Source: DASRDS01 sp035652495
Lineage (GTDB): Bacteria > Gemmatimonadota > Gemmatimonadetes > Gemmatimonadales > Gemmatimonadaceae
Direction of reading: 5' to 3'
Assembly: GCA_035652495.1 (NCBI GenBank)
Contig: DASRDS010000040.1
Coordinates: 1-35,712, forward strand
Length of the DNA stretch: 35,712 bases
Under the pieces are notes generated by a model. It saw nothing but the letters and a program-made list of their open reading frames with translations. It ran no database searches and was not told where the DNA came from. Numbering within the stretch: the stretch's first letter is position 1; every line of letters starts with the position of its first letter. Positions 1 to 8,260 of this stretch are shown here, one piece after another. The translations under genes were made by a program, and so were the position numbers.

Positions 1-389
1 GACTGGGTGACGTAGTCCTTCTGCGCCAGCGGCCCGTTACGATCGTAGTCATCCTTGGCCTGCATCTCGTGCGCCTCGGCGGCCGTCACGTTCGCGCGTG
101 CCGCCTCGAGCGCCGCCTGCGCCTGGTCCAGCGCTCCCTTGAACAACGATTGATCGATCAGTGCGACGGTCTCGCCCGGATGCACCCGGGAATTGAAGTC
201 GACGTAGAGCTTGGCGATCGTGCCGGAGACCTGCGAGCCGACTTGCACGGTCTTCACGGGATTGATGGTCGCGGTGAGATCGACGACGTCGTGGATGTCG
301 CCCCGCTGGACTTTGGCGGTAAAGTATTCGGCCTTTGACCCGCCGCACGCGCTGAGCGCGAGGATGGCGAAAAGACTCTTCTTATTCAT
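1..389 (-). CDS. macA: MacA-like periplasmic adaptor (HlyD/RND family), 3' part outside window
   Basis: This lipoprotein is the membrane-fusion adaptor of a MacAB-type ABC efflux or secretion pump and should link the inner-membrane permease to an outer-membrane channel. It begins ATG at 389 with a short signal ending in the lipobox LSAC. A biotinyl-lipoyl-like barrel segment follows (VGSQVSGTIAKLYVDFNSRV, then HPGETVALID), and then the start of the alpha-helical hairpin (QAQAALEAARANVTAAEA). Only about 129 codons are present; the gene continues beyond base 1. Its start overlaps the end of the MacB-like permease gene by 8 bp, so the two are probably translationally coupled. The substrate cannot be told. 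Confidence 0.9.
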   Translation of the reverse strand, partial: MNKKSLFAILALSACGGSKAEYFTAKVQRGDIHDVVDLTATINPVKTVQVGSQVSGTIAKLYVDFNSRVHPGETVALIDQSLFKGALDQAQAALEAARANVTAAEAHEMQAKDDYDRNGPLAQKDYVTQ

Positions 390-1599
390 ACCTGAGGGCA
401 TCGATCGGATCCAACAGTGAAGCCTTGCGGGCGGGGTAGTACCCGAAGAACACCCCAACCGCGACCGAGAACACCACGGCAAGAATCACGGCCTCGGGCG
501 CGAACTGCATCGGCCAGCCGAGGGTGCGACCGCCAACGGTCGAGCCGATGACGCCCAGGGCGACGCCGGCGGCGCCGCCGACGAGGCTCAGCATCACGGA
601 CTCGCCGAGGAACTGCAGCTGAATCGCGGTCTCGGTCGCGCCGACCGCGACGCGCACGCCGATCTCGCGCGTGCGCTCGGTGACCGAGACGAGCATGACG
701 TTCATGATGCCAATGCCCCCGACTAAGAGGGAGATCGAGGCGATGGCGACGAGCAGCAGGGTCAGCGTGCGACTCGCCTCGATCTGGGCTTTGATAATGT
801 CTTCGGGGTTCCGGATGTTGAAGTCATCATCTTCATCGGGCCGCAGATGATGGCGGTCGCGGAGCAAGGCCGCCGCTTGTTGACCGGCCGGCCGGACCGC
901 ATCGGCCGAGATCGCGGAGCAGACGATGTCGTCGAGCCAGTTGTCGCCCTTGATCTTCTTCATGACCGTCGTGTACGGCAGGATGACGGTATCGTCCTGA
1001 TCGCGCCCGGACACATCCTGTCCCTTCGGCGCGAGCGTCGCGACGACCAAGCAGGGGAGCGTCGACACGCGAATGACCTTGCCGATCGGATTTTCGTTGC
1101 CGAACAACTGATCGCGCACCGTCTTGCCGATGACGCACACATCGGCCGCGCGGTCGACGTCGTCGTGCGAGAAGAACGCGCCCTGATCGACGAACCAGCG
1201 CTTGATCTCAAAGTACTCCGGCGCGACGCCCCGATAGCTCGTGAACCAGTTCTGATTGCCGTAGATGATCTGGATCGAGCCGTCGACGTTCGGCGAGACG
1301 CTCTTGATGATCGGGATCTGATTCTTGATCGCGATCGCGTCGGCGACCGTGAGCGTCGGCATGCCGTGCGAGCCCGTGCGCACGCCATTCACGGCGCGCC
1401 CACCTTCCTCGATCCACACGAAGTTGTCACCGAGGTTGTTGAGCTGCTGTTCGACGCGCGCTTGGCCCGCTTTGCCGATGGCCACGACGCAGATAACGGC
1501 GGCGATCCCGATGGTGATGCCGAGGACGGTCAGAATGCTCCGTAACTTGTTGCGGAGCAACGCGTAAACCGAGGATCCCAACAAAGCCCCGTACTTCAT
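382..1599 (-). CDS. macB: MacB-like ABC transporter permease (no ATPase domain)
   Basis: This 405-residue inner-membrane permease is of the MacB/FtsX type. It has an N-terminal membrane segment (LRSILTVLGITIGIAAVICV), a periplasmic MacB core domain of roughly 230 residues, and three C-terminal membrane segments. The last part carries the family signature VSVTERTREIGVRVAVGA and ends in ARKASLLDPIDALRYE. E. coli MacB has an N-terminal ATPase domain that is absent here, so the ATPase should be a separate gene, probably just beyond base 1 after the adaptor. The ATG at 1599 is a good N-terminus for the family, although no strong ribosome site precedes it. The gene is divergent from the beta-propeller lipoprotein at 1734. 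Confidence 0.93.
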   Translation of the reverse strand: MKYGALLGSSVYALLRNKLRSILTVLGITIGIAAVICVVAIGKAGQARVEQQLNNLGDNFVWIEEGGRAVNGVRTGSHGMPTLTVADAIAIKNQIPIIKSVSPNVDGSIQIIYGNQNWFTSYRGVAPEYFEIKRWFVDQGAFFSHDDVDRAADVCVIGKTVRDQLFGNENPIGKVIRVSTLPCLVVATLAPKGQDVSGRDQDDTVILPYTTVMKKIKGDNWLDDIVCSAISADAVRPAGQQAAALLRDRHHLRPDEDDDFNIRNPEDIIKAQIEASRTLTLLLVAIASISLLVGGIGIMNVMLVSVTERTREIGVRVAVGATETAIQLQFLGESVMLSLVGGAAGVALGVIGSTVGGRTLGWPMQFAPEAVILAVVFSVAVGVFFGYYPARKASLLDPIDALRYE

Positions 1600-1719
1600 G
1601 ACCCGAATCTAAGGGACCTAACCTGACAGCACGTTGACCACGCTACGTGCCGACCGGGCTCGGCGTTACATGAGAGTTCGTTTAATCGTCATCATGACCG
1701 AAGGACCTGAAGTAACTGT

Positions 1720-1725
1720 AAGGAG
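1720..1725 (+). promoter_or_regulatory. Ribosome binding site that sets the start of the propeller lipoprotein
   Basis: AAGGAG lies 8 bases upstream of the ATG at 1734. This favours that ATG over the in-frame TTG at 1728, which lies only two bases from the site. Confidence 0.75.
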
Positions 1726-1733
1726 ATTTGACA

Positions 1734-4067
1734 ATGCTGCGCGCAACGTTACTCACTATCGTCGCGGCCGCCACCCTTGTGGCGTGCAGCGACGACAAAA
1801 ATATGGTCGCGCCCCGCCCCGTCTCATCCGGTACGGGCGCGAAGGCGTCGCGCGCGGCCTTGTCGTGCAGGGCGACGCTGCATCCCCAGAGCGTCACCTG
1901 CACGCCGCTCGATGGCGGGTCGTCCGCGGCCACCGCGGCCAGCCGAAGCACCCTGCGCAAGAACGTCATCGTCGGCAAGCAGAACGTCTATGTGACGCTC
2001 GCGCTGAATACGTTCGCGTACAGCACGACGACACACGTGTTCTCGTTCAACGCGACCGTGCAAAATTTGATGACGCAACCGATCGGCACCCAGGATGGCA
2101 GCACGGTGGCCGGCGGTGGCGTCGATGTCTTCTTCACGAATGGCCCGTTCGTCGCCTGCGGCACCGGCACGGTCGCCCCCATCGGGACATCGACCGGCAC
2201 GTTCACGGCGAGCGGCCAGCCGTACTATCAGTACAACCAGATTATTAAATCGGACTCGGTCAGCGCGTCGAAGAGCTGGTCGTTCCAGCTCAGCTCAGGC
2301 GTCTGCGGCTTCAACTTCTTCGTCGAAGTCTCCGCCGACATGCCGTTCGAGAAGGGCGTGCTCCTCTGGACGCCGATCCACCAGGGCGTCTCGAGCAATC
2401 AGCTGAACGGCGTCTGGCAGGACAGCTCCGACGACGTCTTCGCCGCGGGCTTGAACGGCACCGTCATGCACTACGACGGCACGCAGTGGTCGCAGCTCGC
2501 CCTCAACCAGCCGACGTATCAGATTCGCGCCGTCTCGGGATCCTCGCGGAGCGACGTGTGGTTCGTGGGCGATGCGGGTCTCGCCGTCCACTACAATGGC
2601 TCGACATTCACGAAAGTCACGACGCCGAGCGCCGCGAATCTCAAGGGTGTGTGGGAGATTACGCCGACCAACATTTACGCCGTCGGCTCGACCGGCGGCC
2701 AGATGGTCGTCTTCCAGTCCACGAACGGCACGTCGTGGACCAACCTGACGACCGTCCCGCACGGCGTCGCTGATACGATCCGCGCGGTCTGGGCCGCCGA
2801 TGCCTCCCACATCTTCATGGTTGGCGATGCCGGCCGCATCGTCACCTACAACGGCAACGGGACGACGGGTGGCTGGACGCAAATCACGAAACCCGCCGGC
2901 AACCCGCCATTCCGAGGCGTCTGGGGCACAAGTGCCACCAACGTGTTCGCGGTCGCGACAAACGGTTCGATCTATCACTACACCGGCACGACCTGGACGG
3001 CCATGACGAGCAACACGACCAGCGAGCTCGATGCGGTCGGCGGCACCTCGTCCACCAACGTCTGGGCCGTTGGCGCGAACGGCACGATGGTTCGCTATAA
3101 CGGCGCCGGCAACTGGACATACAACGGCCAGGCCATCGGCGTGACCCTGCGCGGTATCACGACCACGAACGGCATCACGCCGATCTGGGCGGTGGGCGAC
3201 GCGGGCACCCTCGTCTCGATCAACGGCACAACGGCGACCGTCTCCAATCAGAGCGGTTTCCCCATCTTCCGGATCTGGGCGGCGAGCGACACGAGCGTCT
3301 GGGCGACGACCGTTGGCTCGATCCTTCACTACGACGGCAACAACTGGTCGGTGGTCTACACCTCGAGCACGCCGGCCGACACCATGCTCGGTCTCTGGGG
3401 ATTCAGCCCGACCGACGTACACACGCTGACCGTGAATGGCAACGTCGCGATTTGGAACGGCACCTCCTGGACCGCCACGCCTCACGGCGGCACGAGTTGG
3501 CGCGCCGAATGGGGCGATCAGGCGGACACGCTCGTCCTCTGCGCCGCATCGCAGGCCGGCACCATCTACTGCAACGATACCCAGACCAACGCGACGGCGG
3601 GGACCGCGCAGCTCATGGGACTCTGGGGCGCCTCGAACAAGATCCTCTACACGACGAACGTCCTCGGCGCGATCTATCAGTCGACCGACAGCGGAAGGAC
3701 ATTCAACCCGATGACGAGCGGGACGACCGACACGCTCTTCGCGGTCTGGGGCACGAGCACCACGCAACTCTGGGCGGTCGGCCAGGCCGGAACCATCGTG
3801 GCCAACAGCGGCAGCGCGACGTGGACGGCGCAGACGAGTGGCACGACAAACGACCTGCGCTGGCTGTGGGGCGAGCCCGCACCGGCCGGATACACCGGTG
3901 ACGCGTACGCCGTCGGAGACAACGGCACCATCCTGCATTACAACGGCAACCAGTGGTCTCCCATGTGGTCGGGCCTGACGACGACCCTGCGCTCAATCTA
4001 CGGCACATCGGCCACGAACGTGTATATCGGCGGAGATAATGGAGTGGCTCTCCTCGGCTCGCAGTAA
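1734..4067 (+). CDS. Lipoprotein with about 14 propeller-blade repeats
   Basis: This is an exported lipoprotein of about 777 residues, with signal peptide and lipobox LVAC. After about 200 residues without a recognised domain comes a tandem array of roughly 35-45-residue repeats. Their pattern is: hydrophobic-R/G-V-W-G-T-S-x-x-N-V-W-A-V-G-x-x-G-T-I-x-H-Y-N-G-x-x-W. I count about 13 full repeats and a shorter last one. Repeats of this sort are predicted to form beta-propeller blades, and fourteen would suit two seven-bladed propellers (inference). Such proteins are usually on the cell surface or in the periplasm; the ligand is unknown. The gene overlaps the next lipoprotein gene by 29 bp in another frame, implying a two-gene operon. 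Confidence 0.85.
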   Translation: MLRATLLTIVAAATLVACSDDKNMVAPRPVSSGTGAKASRAALSCRATLHPQSVTCTPLDGGSSAATAASRSTLRKNVIVGKQNVYVTLALNTFAYSTTTHVFSFNATVQNLMTQPIGTQDGSTVAGGGVDVFFTNGPFVACGTGTVAPIGTSTGTFTASGQPYYQYNQIIKSDSVSASKSWSFQLSSGVCGFNFFVEVSADMPFEKGVLLWTPIHQGVSSNQLNGVWQDSSDDVFAAGLNGTVMHYDGTQWSQLALNQPTYQIRAVSGSSRSDVWFVGDAGLAVHYNGSTFTKVTTPSAANLKGVWEITPTNIYAVGSTGGQMVVFQSTNGTSWTNLTTVPHGVADTIRAVWAADASHIFMVGDAGRIVTYNGNGTTGGWTQITKPAGNPPFRGVWGTSATNVFAVATNGSIYHYTGTTWTAMTSNTTSELDAVGGTSSTNVWAVGANGTMVRYNGAGNWTYNGQAIGVTLRGITTTNGITPIWAVGDAGTLVSINGTTATVSNQSGFPIFRIWAASDTSVWATTVGSILHYDGNNWSVVYTSSTPADTMLGLWGFSPTDVHTLTVNGNVAIWNGTSWTATPHGGTSWRAEWGDQADTLVLCAASQAGTIYCNDTQTNATAGTAQLMGLWGASNKILYTTNVLGAIYQSTDSGRTFNPMTSGTTDTLFAVWGTSTTQLWAVGQAGTIVANSGSATWTAQTSGTTNDLRWLWGEPAPAGYTGDAYAVGDNGTILHYNGNQWSPMWSGLTTTLRSIYGTSATNVYIGGDNGVALLGSQ

Positions 4068-5184
4068 GCGCGCCGCCCTGCTCGTCCTCCTCGCCGGCTG
4101 CCACGACGGTCCCTCGGCACCGGCGAGAATCACCACGGTATCGGTCGCCGTCGCCGGCTACGTCGAGCGCAACTCGACGGTCACGCTCGCGGCCTCTCGT
4201 GGGTCGAAGGCCCTTCCGGCAGACAGCGTGCAGTGGTCCGCCGTGCCGTCGTCCATCGGGGTGCTCGCCTCAGGGCAGACGCTGCGGCTCCTCGACACGG
4301 GAACACTGACCATTTCCGCCAAAGTCGGCGACACCACCGCGACCAAAGTGCTGCATGTCGGTGCGCCACCGACGATCGTGTTCGACATGATCGACGTGAA
4401 CGGCTCCAACACGCGAACGATCTTCAGCATCACCCTCGATGGCATGGCGCTGACGCGCCTCGCCTCGGACTCGAGCGAGAACTACCGGCCCACGGCGTCA
4501 GGCGACACAGTCACCTACACGAGCTATCGGACCGGTGAGCCGTCCCTCTACTCGGTGGCGCTCACGGGCGGCACGGAAACGTCGCTGGACTCGCTCCCCT
4601 ACCCCACGATGGAGCCCGCCGTGTCGGCCGACGGGAGTCATCTGGCCTTTGTGAGTGCGGTCTCCGGCCAGAACAAGATCTGGACGTCGACCAGCGCAGG
4701 CTTGAATCCCACGGCCGTCACGGCATTCCTCGGAACAACCAGCGTCGACGAGGAGAACCCGACCTGGTCCCCAGCCGGCGATGCGCTCGTCTATGTGACG
4801 ACGCAATATGGACACGCCGAGCTGGTGGAGCTGACGCTGGCATCGTCAAAGCAAACGCCACTCGGCGACGGTACCACGACAGACGTCGATCCGGCGTGGA
4901 GTCCGGACGGCAAGACGCTGGCGTTCGCATCGACGCGCGATGGCGATGTCGGCATTTTTCTCTATACGTTCGCGAGCGGCTCGATCACGCGCTTGTCGCC
5001 CACACCGGCCAACGACGGTGAGCCGACCTGGCTCGCCGATGGCCGCTTGGTCTACACGGCATGGGTCAACCCGTCGGCACCCGCGCTGATCTGGATCGAC
5101 CCGGCGCACCCGACCGTCACGCACACGATCCCGACACCCGCGGGCTCAGCTCCCGCCCACCCCGCTCCGGTGCAGGAACGATAG
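4039..5184 (+). CDS. TolB-like (WD40-like/PD40) beta-propeller lipoprotein
   Basis: This 381-residue exported protein has the lipobox LLAGC. Residues about 30-110 resemble an Ig-like domain of the Big_2 kind (VSVAVAGYVERNSTVTLAAS). The remainder holds PD40/TolB-type repeats, recognisable from PAVSADGSHLAFVS, NPTWSPAGDALVYVT, DPAWSPDGKTLAFAST and EPTWLADGRLVYTAW. The family binds other proteins or cell-surface ligands; none can be named here. The ATG at 4039 has GGAG three bases upstream. It overlaps the preceding propeller gene by 29 bp, so the two products may act together. The 3' end overlaps the convergent hydrolase gene by 39 bp. Confidence 0.85.
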   Translation: MEWLSSARSKRAALLVLLAGCHDGPSAPARITTVSVAVAGYVERNSTVTLAASRGSKALPADSVQWSAVPSSIGVLASGQTLRLLDTGTLTISAKVGDTTATKVLHVGAPPTIVFDMIDVNGSNTRTIFSITLDGMALTRLASDSSENYRPTASGDTVTYTSYRTGEPSLYSVALTGGTETSLDSLPYPTMEPAVSADGSHLAFVSAVSGQNKIWTSTSAGLNPTAVTAFLGTTSVDEENPTWSPAGDALVYVTTQYGHAELVELTLASSKQTPLGDGTTTDVDPAWSPDGKTLAFASTRDGDVGIFLYTFASGSITRLSPTPANDGEPTWLADGRLVYTAWVNPSAPALIWIDPAHPTVTHTIPTPAGSAPAHPAPVQER

Positions 5185-6015
5185 GACTCGCCGCTCGTAC
5201 TCTGTCTTCGCGACCGCATGCAGGTCATCGTGCGCGGCGCCAGGCACGAGCCAGAATTCCTTTGGATCCGAAGCGGCCGCGAACATGGCCTCGGACTCCT
5301 CGGGCGTCGTATGACGGTCCTCGGCGCCCGACATGACGAAAATCGGTGACTGCACGCTGCCGATATGATCGATGGGTCGCAAATCGCGCGCATGGAGACC
5401 GAGTCGCGGCCGGAGTTGCCACAGTAAGAGGGGCGTGAGCACGGGACCCACGCGGTCACGTGTCGCCTGAACGATCGATGGATAGACCGACTCAATAACT
5501 AATGCATCGACGTTGAGCGGCGACGCGTAGAGAGCCGCGGCGCCACCGAGTGACACGGCGATGAGGCCAATGCGCTCGCCCGGTGCTTTTGTGCGCATGA
5601 CGTCGATGGCGGCTTCGACATCGCGCGCTTCTTTCGCGCCGAACGTGATGCGATCCCCAGTGCTCTCACCGTGCGACTGTAAATCGAACAAGAGCACCGC
5701 ATACCCGGCCCGGTGCAGAAATCGCGCGCGCCCCAGCATCACGCGCCGATCGGCATGGATGCCATGCACGAGCACGACCGCGCCACGGCCGGGAACGCCG
5801 GGGATGAACCATCCACGCAACGTCGCCCCGGAGTGCGATGGAAACACCATCGGCGTCGCACCGAGGTCAGTCGGGGGAAGACCGATCGTGCTCCGCAGCG
5901 GACAAACGAACAAATATCCCGCGTAAAGATCGATGGCGATCCCAATGATGAGCGCGAGCGCGATAGATTGGGGGATGCCGACAAAACTCGACAAAGCGCT
6001 CAAGCGCGAGATCAT
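5146..6015 (-). CDS. Membrane-anchored alpha/beta hydrolase
   Basis: This 289-residue protein has an N-terminal membrane anchor (IALALIIGIAIDLYAGYLFV) and a serine-hydrolase fold. The oxyanion region reads VVLVHGIHADRR. The nucleophile elbow reads IAVSLGG, so the residue two before the serine is alanine instead of the usual glycine. An acid lies in MSGAEDRHTTPEE and the likely catalytic histidine in PGAAHDDLHA. It resembles the YfhR/BAAT-like esterase and peptidase group; the substrate is unknown. The ATG at 6015 makes the 5' end overlap the divergent small gene at 5975 by 41 bp. No good ribosome site marks the start, so a start slightly further downstream, at a TTG, is possible. Confidence 0.85.
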   Translation of the reverse strand: MISRLSALSSFVGIPQSIALALIIGIAIDLYAGYLFVCPLRSTIGLPPTDLGATPMVFPSHSGATLRGWFIPGVPGRGAVVLVHGIHADRRVMLGRARFLHRAGYAVLLFDLQSHGESTGDRITFGAKEARDVEAAIDVMRTKAPGERIGLIAVSLGGAAALYASPLNVDALVIESVYPSIVQATRDRVGPVLTPLLLWQLRPRLGLHARDLRPIDHIGSVQSPIFVMSGAEDRHTTPEESEAMFAAASDPKEFWLVPGAAHDDLHAVAKTEYERRVLSFLHRSGVGGS

Positions 6016-6187
6016 CGTCCGCGATCAGACCTTAGTCGCGACGCTCACGCCCGACGGGCTGACGCTGACCGAAAAAGGCCACCGCAAGGGCAAGACGTTC
6101 ACGTGGTACGACCTCTGGAGCGGTGGAACGGAGCTCAACACGCAGCTCCAGGCGAGCCTTAGCGAAGACGCACCCCGACGACAATAG
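5975..6187 (+). CDS. Small conserved-looking hypothetical protein (70 aa)
   Basis: I do not recognise a named domain. The product would begin MPTKLDKALKREI and contains TLTPDGLTLTEKGHRKG followed by FTWYDLWSGGTEL, a pattern suggesting a small beta-rich fold. It looks like a short protein I associate with soil Gemmatimonadota and Acidobacteriota, but that is memory and not a search. The ATG at 5975 follows a purine-rich GGGGG; an in-frame ATG at 5933 would lengthen it by 14 residues. It overlaps the hydrolase gene at its 5' end and the barrel-protein gene at its 3' end, both on the other strand. Confidence 0.6.
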   Translation: MPTKLDKALKREIIVRDQTLVATLTPDGLTLTEKGHRKGKTFTWYDLWSGGTELNTQLQASLSEDAPRRQ

Positions 6188-6707
6188 GCAGGAACGTCGT
6201 GTTGCCGCCGAACGGACTGGCGTACACGACGTGATACCGCGTCTCGAAGAAGGCGTGGAGGAACGGCAGGATCGGAACCCGCACCCCACCACCGATATTG
6301 AGCCCCGTGCCGAAGCGGCTATGGTGCGAGACGTCACTCCCGACCTCGACATCGTAGACGCCGACACCACCAATCAGATACGGCGAGACTCCCGGCACCG
6401 GCACATCGACGACGAGATCGAACGTTCCACCGACCACGTTCGAGCTGCCGATGCCGGGATCGCTGACCGCGAACCGGCTCCACAGAAGATCACCCCGAAA
6501 CTCGAACGGCCCGGGCACGGGCCGGAAATCGGCGCTCGCCTGAAAGTCGAAGCCGACGTCGAGCGGCCGGCCAAAGCGACTCGTCGGCACGGACAGCCCA
6601 CCCGCGACACCGAGCACCGGTACCTGCGCCGACGCGGGGATCGCGCACGCGATCGCTAACGCGAGGATGCTTGCTTTCGTCGTGAAAGAGCCAGATCGAG
6701 TGACCAC
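6159..6707 (-). CDS. Small outer-membrane beta-barrel protein
   Basis: The 182-residue product has a signal peptide (ASILALAIACAIPASAQ) followed by alternating beta-strand sequence: GGLSVPTSRFGRPLDVGFDF, YLIGGVGVYDVEVGS and FFETRYHVVYASP. It ends in VVGVRLR, as in eight-stranded OmpA/OmpX-like barrels. I chose the GTG at 6707 because no ATG lies between it and the signal peptide. This start places 52 bp of the gene inside the end of the DoxX gene, so it is probably read from the same transcript. The function is unknown. Confidence 0.75.
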   Translation of the reverse strand: MVTRSGSFTTKASILALAIACAIPASAQVPVLGVAGGLSVPTSRFGRPLDVGFDFQASADFRPVPGPFEFRGDLLWSRFAVSDPGIGSSNVVGGTFDLVVDVPVPGVSPYLIGGVGVYDVEVGSDVSHHSRFGTGLNIGGGVRVPILPFLHAFFETRYHVVYASPFGGNTTFLPIVVGVRLR

Positions 6708-7114
6708 GCGCCACCACCGTAGATCATGACAATCAAAGCGAGACCAACCGCCAACATGTGGAACTCGAACCCTTCGCCCTTCTGAGTACCCGTCCAGTTC
6801 ATGAAGATCCCGTTCGGCCAATGCACCAAGTAGACCGCGACGACCATGTTGCACGCGATGCCGAATGCCGCCACACGGCTCAGCAATCCCAGAATGAGGC
6901 CGATCGATCCCAGGCCTTCCGCGAGGATGGCCAACACGGCGAACACGACCGGGATGTGCTGTCCGTCGGTAAAGAAGTGCAGCGTGCCGTTGAAACCGAA
7001 CCCGCCGAACCAGCCGAAGAGCTTCTGCATGCCGTGAAAGAAGAACACGATCCCGAGCGTCAGCCGGGCCAGTGTGGGTGCAAACCGGTCCTCCGTCGCC
7101 AACAGCGATCGCAT
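6656..7114 (-). CDS. DoxX family membrane protein
   Basis: This 152-residue integral membrane protein has about four membrane segments. DoxX-family hallmarks are LARLTLGIVFFFHGMQKLFG near the N-terminus, LAEGLGSIGLILGL in the middle, and a C-terminal segment LALIVMIYGGGAWSLDLAL. DoxX proteins are small inner-membrane proteins of uncertain role; some links to thiol redox balance are reported. The ATG at 7114 has AGGAG six bases upstream (reverse of 7121-7125). It lies just downstream of a small secreted-protein gene on the same strand and overlaps the barrel-protein gene. Confidence 0.92.
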   Translation of the reverse strand: MRSLLATEDRFAPTLARLTLGIVFFFHGMQKLFGWFGGFGFNGTLHFFTDGQHIPVVFAVLAILAEGLGSIGLILGLLSRVAAFGIACNMVVAVYLVHWPNGIFMNWTGTQKGEGFEFHMLAVGLALIVMIYGGGAWSLDLALSRRKQASSR

Positions 7115-7131
7115 GCGAAGCTCCTGATTTT

Positions 7132-7506
7132 CTAGTGTTTGGGCGCGGGGACGTCGAATCCGGCTTCCGCGCCGGGCAGCGCGGGGTTGGTGGCCACGGC
7201 ATGATAGCCGGCGCCGTCAGTCGGCGTGATCGCGATGACATTGCCGGCCGTGGGCCGGAACGACGGGGCGAGATCGCCCACGGAGTAGGCGTACGCCTTA
7301 TGAGCCGTGTAGTAGCTCTCCTCGGCCTTGCGGAGGTTGCCCAAATCCTTGGCCATGGCCTGCGCGATGCGGCGCTGAGCGGAGTCGCTGAGACTCAGGT
7401 CCATCTGGCCGGGCAATGCTTTCACTTTTGACGTATCCTGGCCGACGACGAGCCGCGGCGCCAGGATCACGAGGCCGACCGCGAGACCACGCGCGAGCGT
7501 GTTCAT
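7132..7506 (-). CDS. Small secreted protein, pilin-like C-terminal pattern
   Basis: This 124-residue protein has a signal peptide (LAVGLVILAPRLVVG, then QDTSK). The mature part contains LGNLRKAEESYYTAHKAY, an aromatic 'DLAPSFRP' stretch and ITPTDGAGYHAVATNP. The order AEE-Y, a tyrosine repeat, then GY-A-A resembles the globular part of type IV pilin or GspG-like proteins, but there is no prepilin peptidase site. Function is unknown. Its ATG is in a 4-bp ATGA overlap with the stop of the TPR protein gene upstream, so the pair is translationally coupled. Confidence 0.7.
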   Translation of the reverse strand: MNTLARGLAVGLVILAPRLVVGQDTSKVKALPGQMDLSLSDSAQRRIAQAMAKDLGNLRKAEESYYTAHKAYAYSVGDLAPSFRPTAGNVIAITPTDGAGYHAVATNPALPGAEAGFDVPAPKH

Positions 7507-8183
7507 TTCGCCGGCTTCACCGTGAGCTCGCCAATCCGCAAGCGCGCCTCGGCCGACTGTGGACTATCGTCATTCTTCAGGAGATCGCGCCAGATCGCGA
7601 CCGCCTGCGCGGTGTCCCCGGCGTTCGTGTACGACCGGGCCGCGAAAGACTTGTAGCGAGCCTGCTCGTTCGGATACGGCGACGCCGCGGCGGCGGCAAG
7701 GTAGTGCGAGGCCGCGTCCTTGTACTTGGCCTGCTCCGAGTATCCGTCAGCGATCAGACCTTCAACGCCGGATGCGAACGGCTTCGACGCGCCCGATCGC
7801 GGCGCCTTCTGGAGCGTCTGGAGACCGTCGGCGTATTTGCCCTGACCATAGTACGTCTGGGCCAGCAGCATAGACGCCTGCGTCGCCGCCGGCGTGCCGC
7901 TATAGCGGGCGATGATGCGCTTGAGTCCGTCCTGTGCGAGCGGGATGTTGCCGGCCGCCAGGGACTGCTCGGGCTGCAGGAGCTGCTCGTCCGCGTGCAT
8001 GAGCTGTTGCTGCGATGAGTAGCGGTACAGCCAGAGCACGCCAATGAGCGCGACGAGGATCACGCCGGCGATCGACAGCTCGCGCGTGTATAACCGCGCC
8101 CAGTCCTGCAGGCTCTCGGTGCGGTCTTCCAGGGTCGGCCGGCTAGCAGTCGCGGCCGCGGCAGGGGTCATTCGTGACGGCAC
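7503..8183 (-). CDS. YfgM-like membrane-anchored TPR protein
   Basis: This 226-residue protein has an N-terminal cytoplasmic tail, one membrane anchor (ELSIAGVILVALIGVLWLYR), and a periplasmic helical-repeat domain. The repeats include LLQPEQSLAAGNIPLAQDGL, ATQASMLLAQTYYGQGKY, GLIADGYSEQAKYKDAASHY and RSYTNAGDTAQAVAIW. This layout matches YfgM/TolA-associated TPR proteins, which assist proteins leaving the Sec translocon. That role is known for the E. coli family and only inferred here. The gene is the first of an overlapping series running down to the barrel protein. Confidence 0.8.
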   Translation of the reverse strand: MPSRMTPAAAATASRPTLEDRTESLQDWARLYTRELSIAGVILVALIGVLWLYRYSSQQQLMHADEQLLQPEQSLAAGNIPLAQDGLKRIIARYSGTPAATQASMLLAQTYYGQGKYADGLQTLQKAPRSGASKPFASGVEGLIADGYSEQAKYKDAASHYLAAAAASPYPNEQARYKSFAARSYTNAGDTAQAVAIWRDLLKNDDSPQSAEARLRIGELTVKPAK

Positions 8184-8260
8184 ATTCAGGTGGATGTGAA
8201 ACGGGCTAAGCTCTGAAAGCTAGGCAGGTTCCATCCGATGTGCCAGCGGTCCCAAGGCGA

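Noticed and set aside
2295..3938. Long minus-strand open frame opposite the propeller gene
   Set aside because: Its repeats mirror the propeller repeats on the plus strand; no independent protein features.
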